This document shows positions 1 to 8,091 of a stretch of DNA of 64,000 nt, one piece after another. The stretch lies in contig NZ_OX267715.1 of assembly GCF_946151075.1 (NCBI RefSeq), forward strand, positions 2,581,881-2,645,880, read 5' to 3'. The DNA is from Neobacillus sp. Marseille-Q6967. GTDB taxonomy: Bacteria; Bacillota; Bacilli; Bacillales; Cytobacillaceae. The position numbers and the translations under genes were made by a program. The notes under the pieces are model-generated. The model did no database searches, was not told the origin of the DNA, and worked only from the letters and a program-made list of their open reading frames with translations. The first letter of the stretch is position 1, and each line of letters opens with the position of its first letter.

Positions 1-131
1 TGAACATTTTGCTGATCGGTTTGCTCTACTAAAAGGGTAACCCCTTGGTAGGATACTAGCTGTTGTTGGTTTGCAGATTCTAACTCAGCTGGAAAGATAA
101 GCTCTTGCGGCATCATCGTATATAAAATCAT
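1..131 (-). CDS. ylzJ: YlzJ-like protein, 3' part beyond window
   Basis: This is the N-terminal 43 codons of a small protein that begins MILYTMMPQELIFPAE and runs off the window edge. The start matches the YlzJ family, short conserved Bacillaceae proteins of unknown function. The ATG at 131 overlaps the TGA stop of the upstream tepA-like gene in an ATGA arrangement, so translation is probably coupled. In B. subtilis ylzJ lies between tepA and spoIIIE, which agrees with this position. No catalytic motif is visible, and the C-terminus cannot be judged because it is outside the window. Confidence 0.75.
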   Translation of the reverse strand, partial: MILYTMMPQELIFPAELESANQQQLVSYQGVTLLVEQTDQQNV

Positions 132-874
132 TGAATCAGCCCCTCATTGCTGGCTTTAGATTGGTCGATTAATTCATTTAACTTTTTCATTGCTTGACCT
201 AACCCGCCTACTTCGTCAATTAACCCGTATTTAACTGCATCTTGGCCAATGACATTTGTCCCAATGTCACGGGTTAAATTCCCTTTCGCCATCATTAAAT
301 CTTTGAATTTTTCTTCTGTGATCTTTGAATGTTTCGTCACAAAATTTACAACCCGCTCCTGCATTTTATCTAAGTATTCAAAAGTTTGAGGCACGCCAAT
401 AACCAGTCCTGTTAATCGGATCGGATGTATCGTCATGGTTGCAGTTTCCGCGATAAATGAATAATTACAGGAGACAGCAATAGGTACTCCTATCGAGTGA
501 CCTCCACCCAATACAATCGAGACTGTTGGTTTCGAGAGAGTTGCCAGCATTTCGGATATGGCTAATCCAGCCTCAACATCTCCCCCAACTGTATTTAATA
601 TAATAAGAACCCCCTCAATCTTTGGATTTTGCTCTATTGCTACAAGTTGAGGAATGATATGTTCATATTTCGTTGTTTTATTTTGTGGAGGTAATGCTAG
701 GTGTCCTTCAATTTGTCCAATAATCGTTAAACAATGAATTTTTGAATCAGATGAAAGCTGCGGAACGTTTGTCTGCCCGAGCTGTTGAATCTTTTCCATT
801 AATGCAGATGCTGGTTTTTCTTCTTTTTGGGGTTCTTGCCCTTCCTGATTACCACTTCGGAAATCTTTATTCAT
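128..874 (-). CDS. tepA: ClpP-family translocation-enhancing protein TepA
   Basis: A cytoplasmic ClpP/crotonase-fold serine peptidase, related to B. subtilis TepA (YmfB), which has been linked to protein export. The ClpP-like triad can be read: Ser in GGGHSIGVPIA, His in TMTIHPIRL and Asp in LTRDIGTN. The first 40 residues are charged and poorly conserved. An ORF extends to a further Met at 895, but the Shine-Dalgarno AGGGAGA lies just before the tandem ATG ATG at 877 and 874; 874 is the better spaced. It follows rnjB, from which a hairpin and a 131-bp repeat separate it, and its stop overlaps ylzJ. The actual substrate is unknown. Confidence 0.85.
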   Translation of the reverse strand: MNKDFRSGNQEGQEPQKEEKPASALMEKIQQLGQTNVPQLSSDSKIHCLTIIGQIEGHLALPPQNKTTKYEHIIPQLVAIEQNPKIEGVLIILNTVGGDVEAGLAISEMLATLSKPTVSIVLGGGHSIGVPIAVSCNYSFIAETATMTIHPIRLTGLVIGVPQTFEYLDKMQERVVNFVTKHSKITEEKFKDLMMAKGNLTRDIGTNVIGQDAVKYGLIDEVGGLGQAMKKLNELIDQSKASNEGLIQ

Positions 875-958
875 CATAAGTCTCCCTTCACGCATGATAT
901 ATCTAGTATTGACCTATGGGATAATTTCATTCTTTTAATGATAATCTTCGTTCACAAT

Positions 959-993
959 AGAAAAAGGTATTGGCCGCTCCAATACCTTTTTTA
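959..993 (-). terminator. Hairpin terminator between rnjB and tepA
   Basis: A 13-bp perfect stem (AAAAAGGTATTGG paired with its complement) with a 5-nt loop. A-runs and T-runs flank both sides, so it could act in both directions. It lies downstream of rnjB and the 131-bp repeat, and upstream of tepA. Confidence 0.75.
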
Positions 994-1015
994 ATAAGTC
1001 TCTGTTTAACTAGTC

Positions 1016-1146
1016 TGTTGATTTACGCTTCAGGCACTCGCTTTCCGCGGGGGTGCCGGGGAGCCTCCTCGGCGCTTAACGCGCCTGCGGGGTCTCCCCT
1101 GCCCCGTACTCCCGCAGGAGTCTCGTGCCTTCCACTTCAATCAACA
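1016..1146. repeat. 131-bp GC-rich interspersed palindromic repeat, copy 1
   Basis: Begins TGTTGATT and ends AATCAACA. Between lie nested inverted segments: GGGGAG/CTCCCC around GGCGC-ttaac-GCGCC, and further out a CCCGCAGGAG arm. The length is 131 bp, identical to copies 2 and 3. Degenerate outer arms of the GGCTxTGTTAAA type flank it (TTTAACAAAGCC at 1156-1167 on the right). It fills most of the 302-bp gap between rnjB and tepA; the rest of that gap holds the terminator at 959-993. Confidence 0.9.
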
Positions 1147-1176
1147 TAGTACTGCTTTAACAAAGCCTTTATTCAA

Positions 1177-2844
1177 TTAAATTTCCATAATAATCGGCAG
1201 GATCATTGGTCTTCGTTTTGTTTTTTCAAACAAGAATTTGTTGAGGTCATCTCGAATATCCTGTTTTAGACTGGACCATTCAAATACTTCTTTTGAGGTA
1301 TTTCGTTCTACGATATCGCGGACTAATTTTGTGGAATCTTCCATTAGTTTTTCTGACTCTCTTACGTAGACAAAGCCTCGGGAAATGATTTCGGGACCCG
1401 CTGCGATTTTTTTATCCTGTCTTGTTAATGTAACAACGACAATTAGAATACCATCTTGGGATAGAAGTTTTCGATCCCGAAGGACAATATTTCCAACGTC
1501 ACCTACACCAATACCATCAATTAAAACATTTCCTGAAGGAACTTTTCCGCTTATTTGAAATATGCCATCCTTGTATTCAACGACATCACCGCGGTCAGGA
1601 ATTAAAATTTGATCATCTGGCAGACCGCATTGAAGTGCAAGTTTCCGATGAGCTTTTAACATCCGGTATTCCCCGTGTACTGGAATAAAAAACTTAGGAT
1701 TCATAAGATTGATCATGAGTTTTAATTCTTCTTGGCTTCCATGGCTTGATACATGGATGGTTCTCTTTCCGGAAATGACATTTGCTCCTGCCCTAAAGAG
1801 CATGTCTACTGTTTTGGATATTAATAACTCACTTCCCCTTAGCGGTGAGGCAGCAATTAATACCGTATCATCTGGCTGTATATTAATAAACTTTGCGGAT
1901 TGTTTTGCTGCTTTCTGTAAGGCTTCAATAGGTTCTCCCTGACTGCCTGTCATGAGTACTACAATTTCCCGGTCCTCATAATTCGGAATTTCACTAATTG
2001 GAATAATAAGATCATCCGCAACTTCTAAATATCCTAAATCTAGAGCTATATGATAGATTCGTTCCAGACTTTTCCCCACTACTGCAACTTTTCGCTTGTA
2101 ATCCCTTGCGGCATCAAAGATATGCTGAATTCTATTAATATCGGAAGCAAAACATGCTGCGATGATTCTTCCAGGTGCATTATAAAAGGCATGGGAAAGT
2201 TCCCGCTCAACAATTGCTTCTGATGTCGTATAGCCTGGTCTTTCAGCTTCTGTACTATCAGATAATAAACACAGTACTCCTTTTTCACCAATTGAAGCCA
2301 TTTTTCCAATTTCGGGTTTGTAAAGCTTTGTTGCTGCCTGATCAAATTTAAAGTCGCCAGTGTAAACAATAGCGCCCTCAGAAGTATGAACGCATACACC
2401 AACTGAATCGGGGATACTGTGATTGGTCCTAAAAAAGCTTACTTGGACAGAATCCATATTAATAATCGAATCCGATTCTACTTCTATAAAATTTGAATCT
2501 CCCCGAAAATCCTGTTCTCTAAGCTTCGCATTAGCTAAAGCCAATGTTAATTTCGTTCCATACACTGGAACATCTAATTGTCTTAGAACATACGACAAAG
2601 CCCCGATATGATCTTCATGACCGTGCGTGAGAAATATCGCTTTTACTCTCTCTTTGTTGTCCGTTAAATATGTAAGATCTGGGATGACGATATCGATGCC
2701 GAGCATTTCTTCCTCGGGGAACATTAAGCCGGCATCAATAACAAATATGTCTCTGTCCACTTCAACAAGATACATATTTTTTCCGATTTCTCCAATACCA
2801 CCAAGCACGATGATCTTGATGGAATGATTTTCTCTGTGATTCAA
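1177..2844 (-). CDS. rnjB: Ribonuclease J2 (metallo-beta-lactamase/beta-CASP)
   Basis: A 555-residue RNase J protein for mRNA decay and rRNA processing, expected to pair with RNase J1. The metallo-beta-lactamase motif HGHEDH is at residues 74-79, further ligands lie in TNHSIPDS and TGDFKFD, and the late-domain IPVHGEYR is present. The C-terminus ends KRRPMILPIIMEI, as in other RNase J. I assign J2 rather than J1 because of its place after dapG-dapA, as in B. subtilis ymfA. As I recall, B. subtilis J2 has degenerate ligands at HGHEDH and at the late His; this one is intact. The start is TTG at 2844 behind AGGAGGAAACGGAA. It has its own promoter at 2968-2997 because a terminator follows dapA. 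Confidence 0.9.
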   Translation of the reverse strand: MNHRENHSIKIIVLGGIGEIGKNMYLVEVDRDIFVIDAGLMFPEEEMLGIDIVIPDLTYLTDNKERVKAIFLTHGHEDHIGALSYVLRQLDVPVYGTKLTLALANAKLREQDFRGDSNFIEVESDSIINMDSVQVSFFRTNHSIPDSVGVCVHTSEGAIVYTGDFKFDQAATKLYKPEIGKMASIGEKGVLCLLSDSTEAERPGYTTSEAIVERELSHAFYNAPGRIIAACFASDINRIQHIFDAARDYKRKVAVVGKSLERIYHIALDLGYLEVADDLIIPISEIPNYEDREIVVLMTGSQGEPIEALQKAAKQSAKFINIQPDDTVLIAASPLRGSELLISKTVDMLFRAGANVISGKRTIHVSSHGSQEELKLMINLMNPKFFIPVHGEYRMLKAHRKLALQCGLPDDQILIPDRGDVVEYKDGIFQISGKVPSGNVLIDGIGVGDVGNIVLRDRKLLSQDGILIVVVTLTRQDKKIAAGPEIISRGFVYVRESEKLMEDSTKLVRDIVERNTSKEVFEWSSLKQDIRDDLNKFLFEKTKRRPMILPIIMEI

Positions 2845-2905
2845 TTCCGTTTCCTCCTATGTTGACTATCTAGCTCCAAAGCCGATGCGCCTTTACCTTT
2901 TTTTA

Positions 2906-2940
2906 GTCTAGCTTCAGCGCCTAGGGGCTTCCGCTTTTCT
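2906..2940. repeat. Short interspersed repeat, second family, copy A
   Basis: Contains the core GTCTAGCTTCAGCGCCTAG, followed by GGGCTTCCGCTTTTCT. It is nearly the same as the element at 57129-57163, and the element at 21257-21290 is the reverse complement. A partial second start, TATCTAGCTCCA, lies just before it at 2867-2878. It sits between the rnjB promoter and the rnjB start, so it is part of the rnjB 5' leader. Confidence 0.7.
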
Positions 2941-2967
2941 ACCAGCCGATCGAGATCAGTTATGATT

Positions 2968-2997
2968 ATTATACTTGATTAAAGAAAACCTTTACAA
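2968..2997 (-). promoter_or_regulatory. Candidate sigma-A promoter for rnjB
   Basis: -35 TTGTAA (2997-2992), 18-bp spacer, -10 TATAAT (2973-2968). It lies between the dapA terminator and the rnjB TTG start and implies a leader of about 120 nt that carries the short repeat. Confidence 0.55.
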
Positions 2998-3042
2998 CCA
3001 TGTTTTCGCTTTTGGGTTGAATACGATACGTAAAATACAAAA

Positions 3043-3070
3043 AAAGCCAATCGAGGAGTCTCGATTGGCT
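3043..3070 (-). terminator. Terminator downstream of dapA
   Basis: Stem AGCCAATCGA paired with TCGATTGGCT, a 6-nt loop, then a T-run on the minus strand. It ends the asd-dapG-dapA transcript before rnjB. Confidence 0.85.
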
Positions 3071-3078
3071 AGTAAAAT

Positions 3079-3951
3079 TTAATTTTTTATTAAAAGTTTG
3101 CTTAACACTGCCCGTTCTTGCTCCGTTAAGGGTACCATCGGGAGCCGGACTGACCCTACATCCAACCCTTTCATTTGAAGGGCTGTTTTTACTGGGGCTG
3201 GGCTAGGAGCTGCGAATAACCCCTGGATAAGCGGAAGGAGGTCCTGATGAAGTTTGGCTGCTTTTTCATTTTCTCCTGCCAAAAATGCCTTCACCATTTC
3301 CTGCATTTCCTTTCCTACAACATGAGAGGCTACTGAAACTACCCCTACGCCACCAATCGCAAGAACAGGTAGTGCAATCCCGTCATCACCACTGTATAAG
3401 TGGAAATCTTCATCAGTGTTAGTAATAATATGCGTCATAGCACTTAAATCACCGCTTGCTTCCTTCACTGCAACAATATTCGGGATCTTTGAGAGTCGAA
3501 CAATTGTTTCAGGAAGAATATTTACCGAAGCTCTTCCTGGAATATTGTAAACCATCACAGGTAATGAAGTAGCTTCCGCAACGGTTTTAAAATGCTGATA
3601 CAGGCCTTCCTGATTCGGTTTATTGTAATATGGTGCAACGACCATAATTCCATCTACACCAAGCTGTTCAGCCTTTTTAGTCAGTTCTAGTGAAGCATAG
3701 GTATTATTACTGCCTGTTCCCGCAATAACTGGAATTCTTTTGTTTACGACCTTTACAACGTGATTAAACAAAGCCAGTTTTTCTTCTTTTGACAATGTTG
3801 GGGATTCTCCTGTAGTACCCGCAACAACTAATGAATCCGTTCCATTTTCAATTAAAAAATTAATTAATTGAGTGGTTTTTGCAAAATCAATATGACCTTT
3901 CTTATCAAAAGGGGTAACCATGGCAGTGGATATTCGCCCAAAGTGAACCAT
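3079..3951 (-). CDS. dapA: 4-hydroxy-tetrahydrodipicolinate synthase
   Basis: Condenses pyruvate with aspartate semialdehyde, the first step of the diaminopimelate/lysine branch, and also provides the precursor of spore dipicolinate. This is a single (beta/alpha)8 barrel of 290 residues, the usual length. Expected catalytic residues are visible: Thr46-Thr47 in AGTTGES, Tyr135 in VYNIPGR, and the Schiff-base Lys163 in IVAVKEASGDL. The ATG at 3951 follows AAAGGAGTAAGATA. It comes after asd and dapG in the same direction, so three successive pathway steps are encoded together, and a terminator follows. The neighbouring SpoVFA/B enzymes use its product chemistry in the mother cell. Confidence 0.97.
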   Translation of the reverse strand: MVHFGRISTAMVTPFDKKGHIDFAKTTQLINFLIENGTDSLVVAGTTGESPTLSKEEKLALFNHVVKVVNKRIPVIAGTGSNNTYASLELTKKAEQLGVDGIMVVAPYYNKPNQEGLYQHFKTVAEATSLPVMVYNIPGRASVNILPETIVRLSKIPNIVAVKEASGDLSAMTHIITNTDEDFHLYSGDDGIALPVLAIGGVGVVSVASHVVGKEMQEMVKAFLAGENEKAAKLHQDLLPLIQGLFAAPSPAPVKTALQMKGLDVGSVRLPMVPLTEQERAVLSKLLIKN

Positions 3952-4005
3952 TATCTTACTCCTTTCACTACTAACAATCCATTGCTTAAGCCTTGATAGT
4001 GTTTG

Positions 4006-5259
4006 CTAAAAATCAAAAATCTTACTTTCAACTTCTTCTTCTAGACGAAACGCGTCGTGCAGTGCATTAACAGACTTCACCAAATCATCCTGTTTCACTA
4101 ATACCCAGATGGTTGTATGACTGTCAGCAGATTGGAGAATCCGAATTCCATTTTCCGACAGGGCTGTTACAATTTTAGAAGTTACCCCTGGAACTCCTGC
4201 AATCCCAGCCCCAACGACCGAAACTTTAGCACAGTGTTTTTCCACAACAGGTTCATGCCCCAGCTGTGTCAGCACTTCTATTGCCCGACTGGACATTTCA
4301 TCTGTAACGGTATAAACAACTCCGTTAGGTGAGATATTGATAAAATCAACACTTATTCTATCATTTGCCATGGCTTTAAAAACTTCTGCCTGTAAATTGT
4401 ATTGATCTTTTTTAGCAAATACCTTAATTTGCGTTACGTTTGAAACATGGGCAATTCCTGTAACCGTTCTTTCCCTAATATCACTTCCCCGGTTTTCCTT
4501 ATGAGAAGATGTCACAAGCGTTCCCGGATTATCAGAATAGGTTGAACGGATACGGATTGGGACCTTTGCCTGCATGGCGATTTCTACGGCACGGGGATGG
4601 ATTACTTTTGCTCCCTGATAAGCCATATTACAAACTTCTGTATAAGTGACAACCGAGAGCGGTCTAGCATTTTCTGCAATTCTCGGGTCAGCTGTCATGA
4701 TTCCTTCTACATCTGTAAAAATGTCAATGAATTCCGTATTTAACGCTGCTCCAAGAGCTGCAGCTGATGTATCGCTTCCACCTCGACCTATAGTGGTTAT
4801 GTCGCCATTTTTTGCTGCTCCTTGAAAGCCTGCAACCACTACTACATCGTGGTGTTCTAATTCACTTAAAAGCCGTTCACATTTCATATCAATAATTTTA
4901 GCGTTAGTATGGTCTTTGTTAGTTCTAAACCCGGCCTGTGCACCGGTCAAGGCGATCGCTTTTATCCCGCTGTCTAGAAGCATATTCGAAAAAACGATAC
5001 TAGATATGATTTCTCCACAGGATAATAATAGATCTTGTTCCTGTTTGCTTACCTTGCTTAAATTACCTCCAATTAAGGAGAGCAGTGTATCAGTGGCATA
5101 CGGGGCACCTTTTCTCCCCATTGCAGATACAACCACAACCACTTTATAACCTTCCGCTAATGCTCTTTCAATATGAGTTTGTGCGTGCTTTCTGCTTTCT
5201 TCATCTTTGACAGATGTTCCGCCAAATTTTTGAACAATGATTTTCATGTAAAAATTCAA
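4006..5259 (-). CDS. dapG: Aspartate kinase I (DapG type)
   Basis: Phosphorylates aspartate to feed the lysine, diaminopimelate, threonine and methionine pathways. An N-terminal amino acid kinase domain begins at KFGGTSV and includes the TTIGRGGSDTSAAALG segment; two ACT regulatory segments fill the last ~150 residues. Synteny with asd and dapA identifies it as the diaminopimelate-sensitive DapG isozyme rather than LysC; the allosteric effector is inferred. The start is ambiguous. Family members begin MKIIVQKFGG, which would be the ATG at 5247. The only good Shine-Dalgarno (AAAGAGG) is spaced for a TTG at 5259, 17 nt from the ATG. I list the TTG. asd ends 25 bp upstream, so the genes are co-transcribed. 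Confidence 0.93.
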   Translation of the reverse strand: MNFYMKIIVQKFGGTSVKDEESRKHAQTHIERALAEGYKVVVVVSAMGRKGAPYATDTLLSLIGGNLSKVSKQEQDLLLSCGEIISSIVFSNMLLDSGIKAIALTGAQAGFRTNKDHTNAKIIDMKCERLLSELEHHDVVVVAGFQGAAKNGDITTIGRGGSDTSAAALGAALNTEFIDIFTDVEGIMTADPRIAENARPLSVVTYTEVCNMAYQGAKVIHPRAVEIAMQAKVPIRIRSTYSDNPGTLVTSSHKENRGSDIRERTVTGIAHVSNVTQIKVFAKKDQYNLQAEVFKAMANDRISVDFINISPNGVVYTVTDEMSSRAIEVLTQLGHEPVVEKHCAKVSVVGAGIAGVPGVTSKIVTALSENGIRILQSADSHTTIWVLVKQDDLVKSVNALHDAFRLEEEVESKIFDF

Positions 5260-5284
5260 ACCTGCCTCTTTGATGAAAACTTTT

Positions 5285-6340
5285 TTATTTTTCCTTAATT
5301 AATCCTAACTTTACTAAGCTTTCAGCAATTTGTACAGAATTCCAAGCTGCACCTTTAAGCAAGTTGTCAGAAACAACCCACATATGGAAACCGCGAGTTT
5401 CATTCAGGTCATTTCGAATCCGTCCAACAAATACATCATTTGAACCAACACAGTTTGCCGGCATCGGATATACTTGGTTTTCAGGATCGTCCTGTAACAC
5501 AATGCCTGGAGCGTCTTTTAATAATTCTTTGATTTCATTTGCACTTACTCCATCTGTTTCAATTTCAAAATAAACAGATTCAGAATGGCCGACTGCAACC
5601 GGAAGTCTAACACACGTTGCTGACACCTGGAGCTCTGGTGCATGCATGATTTTTTTTGTCTCATTAATCATTTTCATTTCTTCAAATGTATAACCATTCT
5701 CTTGGAACTTGTCGATTTGTGGAATGGCATTAAAGGCAATTTGATAATGGTTTTTGTCTGATTTTACAGGTAATACCTTTGGTTCGTATTTTTCTCCATT
5801 TAAAATGGCTTTCGTTTGTTCGTGCAATTCTTCAATTGCAACAGCACCGGCACCTGAAACAGCTTGATACGTTGAGACTATAATTTTCTTTAATCCATAT
5901 TTTTGTCTAATTGGTTCTAATGCTACTACCATTTGAATCGTAGAACAATTAGGATTCGCGATAATTCCATTATGTGCATGTAAGTCATTCTCATTTACTT
6001 CAGGTACTACTAAAGGAATATCTTGTTCCATACGAAATGCGCTTGTGTTATCTACCACAATAGCTCCATGTTTTACAGCTTCAGGAGCAAGTTCCTTTGA
6101 AATATTACCGCCAGCGCTGAATAATGCAATATCTACCCCAGCAAAGCTCTCTGGCTTCGCTTCTTGAATCGTATGCTCTACACCATTTACTTCAACTTTT
6201 TTCCCTGCTGAGCGTGCAGAAGAAAGTAAAGTTAATTTTTTAATAGGGAAGTTTTGTTGTACTAATGTTTTAATCATTTGTTGACCTACCGCTCCTGTTG
6301 CACCAACAACAGCAACATGATAACCAGTTTGTTGACTCAT
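5285..6340 (-). CDS. asd: Aspartate-semialdehyde dehydrogenase
   Basis: NADPH-dependent reduction of aspartyl phosphate to aspartate semialdehyde, the common precursor of lysine, threonine, methionine and dipicolinate. The N-terminal Rossmann motif GATGAVG is at residues 13-19. The catalytic Cys132 sits in NPNCSTIQM, and the acid/base His follows in AVGHSES. At 351 residues it is normal for the family. The ATG at 6340 has AAAGGAGTACCTCAAA before it. It heads the asd-dapG-dapA unit, with a candidate promoter at 6367-6396 and the spoVF terminator immediately upstream. Confidence 0.97.
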   Translation of the reverse strand: MSQQTGYHVAVVGATGAVGQQMIKTLVQQNFPIKKLTLLSSARSAGKKVEVNGVEHTIQEAKPESFAGVDIALFSAGGNISKELAPEAVKHGAIVVDNTSAFRMEQDIPLVVPEVNENDLHAHNGIIANPNCSTIQMVVALEPIRQKYGLKKIIVSTYQAVSGAGAVAIEELHEQTKAILNGEKYEPKVLPVKSDKNHYQIAFNAIPQIDKFQENGYTFEEMKMINETKKIMHAPELQVSATCVRLPVAVGHSESVYFEIETDGVSANEIKELLKDAPGIVLQDDPENQVYPMPANCVGSNDVFVGRIRNDLNETRGFHMWVVSDNLLKGAAWNSVQIAESLVKLGLIKEK

Positions 6341-6366
6341 TTTGAGGTACTCCTTTCAATCTTTCA

Positions 6367-6396
6367 TCTATAATTTATTGGTCATTTCTGTTTCAA
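6367..6396 (-). promoter_or_regulatory. Candidate promoter for asd-dapG-dapA
   Basis: -35 TTGAAA (6396-6391), 18-bp spacer, -10 TATAGA (6372-6367). The predicted start is about 20 nt before the asd ATG. The -10 matches the consensus only in its TATA half, so this is tentative. Confidence 0.4.
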
Positions 6397-6426
6397 TGAA
6401 TAATGAATCAGAAAAGGCACATCAAA

Positions 6427-6447
6427 TAAAACCCCACCAGCGGGGTT
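6427..6447 (-). terminator. Terminator downstream of spoVFB
   Basis: Stem AACCCC/GGGGTT, 6-nt loop, then TTATTT on the minus strand. The stem is short and the T-run interrupted, but it is correctly placed between spoVFB and asd. Confidence 0.5.
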
Positions 6448-6530
6448 CATTCCCCCACTGATGATTGAATTATTAATATATTAACATATTCCTTGAAAGA
6501 AAAAACCATATTTGATGAAAGGAGTAAGAA

Positions 6531-7130
6531 TTAGTCGATATCCCTATATTTTTCGACTAAAACTGGCTGAATTTGTTTGCCCTCTATCGCTGCTTCGACT
6601 GTTTCTTTTAGCATGGTCATTCTCGCAACCATAGAGTTTGGTTTCTTTACTGGGTCATCCTGCCCATAAGGAATAAAATAAATATTCTTTGTGGCCATTA
6701 ATCTCATCAAGTTAACACCATTTAATCCAAGGGCATCATTTGTTGAGATCCCCAGAACAACAGGTTTTAAATTTCGAAGCGTTGCCTTTGCTGCCATTAA
6801 AACAGGGCTGTCATTCATCGCATTAGCAAACTTACTCATCGACACACCCGTTAATGGTGCAATCACCATGCAGTCTAAAGGCATTTTTGGGCCTAATGGC
6901 TCTGCTTTAACAATGGAATCAATCACTTTGTTTCCTGTTAAGTCTTCAATTCTTTTAACCCAGTCTTCTCCATCTCCAAAGCGTGTATCCGTATTTTTCA
7001 CAGTAAAGGTCACTACAGGTATTACTTCTGCACCTGCTTGAACTAATTTCTCAATCTCTGGAAAAACTGCATCATACGTACAATGTGATCCTGTTAATCC
7101 AAAACCAATTTTTTTACCTTTTAAACTCAT
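6531..7130 (-). CDS. spoVFB: Dipicolinate synthase subunit B
   Basis: Flavoprotein-like subunit of the spore dipicolinate synthase, which acts in the mother cell and oxidises dihydrodipicolinate to dipicolinic acid for the spore core. The N-terminus MSLKGKKIGFGLTGSHCTYD and the later VIAPLTGVSMSKFANAM segment are typical of the Flavoprotein/DFP-fold family. Its 199 residues match the family length. The ATG overlaps the stop of spoVFA by 4 nt (ATGA), so the two subunits are translationally coupled. The presence of this gene marks the organism as a spore former. Confidence 0.95.
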   Translation of the reverse strand: MSLKGKKIGFGLTGSHCTYDAVFPEIEKLVQAGAEVIPVVTFTVKNTDTRFGDGEDWVKRIEDLTGNKVIDSIVKAEPLGPKMPLDCMVIAPLTGVSMSKFANAMNDSPVLMAAKATLRNLKPVVLGISTNDALGLNGVNLMRLMATKNIYFIPYGQDDPVKKPNSMVARMTMLKETVEAAIEGKQIQPVLVEKYRDID

Positions 7131-8029
7131 TTTGTTTTCCCCTTTCGCTCTCTTAAATCGTCTTGAAGCAATTGGGCCAGAACGTTAGCCAGTATTTGAC
7201 CAGCTGTCTTTGGCGCGACAATACCGGGTAAACCAGGTGCAAGCAGAGCTTTTATACCCCTTTTTTCCGCATACCTAAAATCAGTTCCTCCCGGCTTTGA
7301 CGCAAGATCAATGATTAAGGTATGGGCAGGCATTTTGGATATAACCGATGCACTGACTATTAAAAGCGGAATAGTATTAATTAAAATATCTGTATCTCTC
7401 ACTTCTTTTTCGATGTCACTTAAATGAAAAGGGGTTAATCCCATTTCGGTAATCCTTGCAAGATGTTCCGTTTTTCTTGCCCCTACCTTTACTTTTGCTC
7501 CAAGGGCATGAAAGGTTCTAGCTACGCTCATTCCTACTCTTCCTAAACCTAAAATCGTAATATTTGAACCGTGGATGGTGAAATCAGTATGTTGAATCGC
7601 CATCATAATGGTTCCTTCAACGGTTGGAATTGAATTATAAATGGCCACATCATCTCTCTCAAAAAGCTGGACAAGTTGACGTTTTGCCTGTTTTGTAATT
7701 CCATTTAAATAGGAATTGCTTATCCCTGAATAAATGGTGCAATGTTCAGGAGTTTTCACGAGCATTTCTTCCGTTAAAATAACCTTTTCATTTGAAAAGA
7801 TTGTTTCAACCTGACCTTCTAAATTTGTCCCTGGTACCGGTAAGATAAGGGCATCCATATTTGAAAAATCGACTTCATCCAACTTTTCCTTAACAGCGCC
7901 TGTGAAGGCGTGGTCAAGCTGTTCGAAACCAATTAAAGATAACCTGGCATCTAACTCGGTTAACTTCCGGATAATTTCCAGCTGTCTTGCATCTCCACCA
8001 ATCACAGCTATCTGCATTCCTGTCAGCAT
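7127..8029 (-). CDS. spoVFA: Dipicolinate synthase subunit A
   Basis: Nucleotide-binding subunit of dipicolinate synthase. It begins MLTGMQIAVIGGDARQLEI, with an N-terminal Rossmann-like region, and has a second NAD(P)-binding motif LGLGRVGMSVARTF near residues 155-170, as in dehydrogenase-type folds. An ORF extends to a GTG at 8041, but that GTG lies inside the Shine-Dalgarno AAGGTGA; the ATG at 8029 is correctly spaced and matches the B. subtilis start as I recall it. The gene should be expressed late in the mother cell, and a sigma-K-like promoter is visible at 8092-8119. Its substrate comes from the downstream asd-dapG-dapA block. Confidence 0.95.
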   Translation of the reverse strand: MLTGMQIAVIGGDARQLEIIRKLTELDARLSLIGFEQLDHAFTGAVKEKLDEVDFSNMDALILPVPGTNLEGQVETIFSNEKVILTEEMLVKTPEHCTIYSGISNSYLNGITKQAKRQLVQLFERDDVAIYNSIPTVEGTIMMAIQHTDFTIHGSNITILGLGRVGMSVARTFHALGAKVKVGARKTEHLARITEMGLTPFHLSDIEKEVRDTDILINTIPLLIVSASVISKMPAHTLIIDLASKPGGTDFRYAEKRGIKALLAPGLPGIVAPKTAGQILANVLAQLLQDDLRERKGKTK

Positions 8030-8091
8030 GAAATCATTCACCTTCTTTTTTTAAAAATCCTGCAGGTAATCATTTCTTCATATCACTTCAA

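Noticed and set aside
5248..6530. Lysine riboswitch or T-box in the asd-dapG-dapA region
   Set aside because: The gaps between these genes are 25 and 54 bp, and the asd upstream gap holds only a terminator and promoter; there is no room for such a leader.
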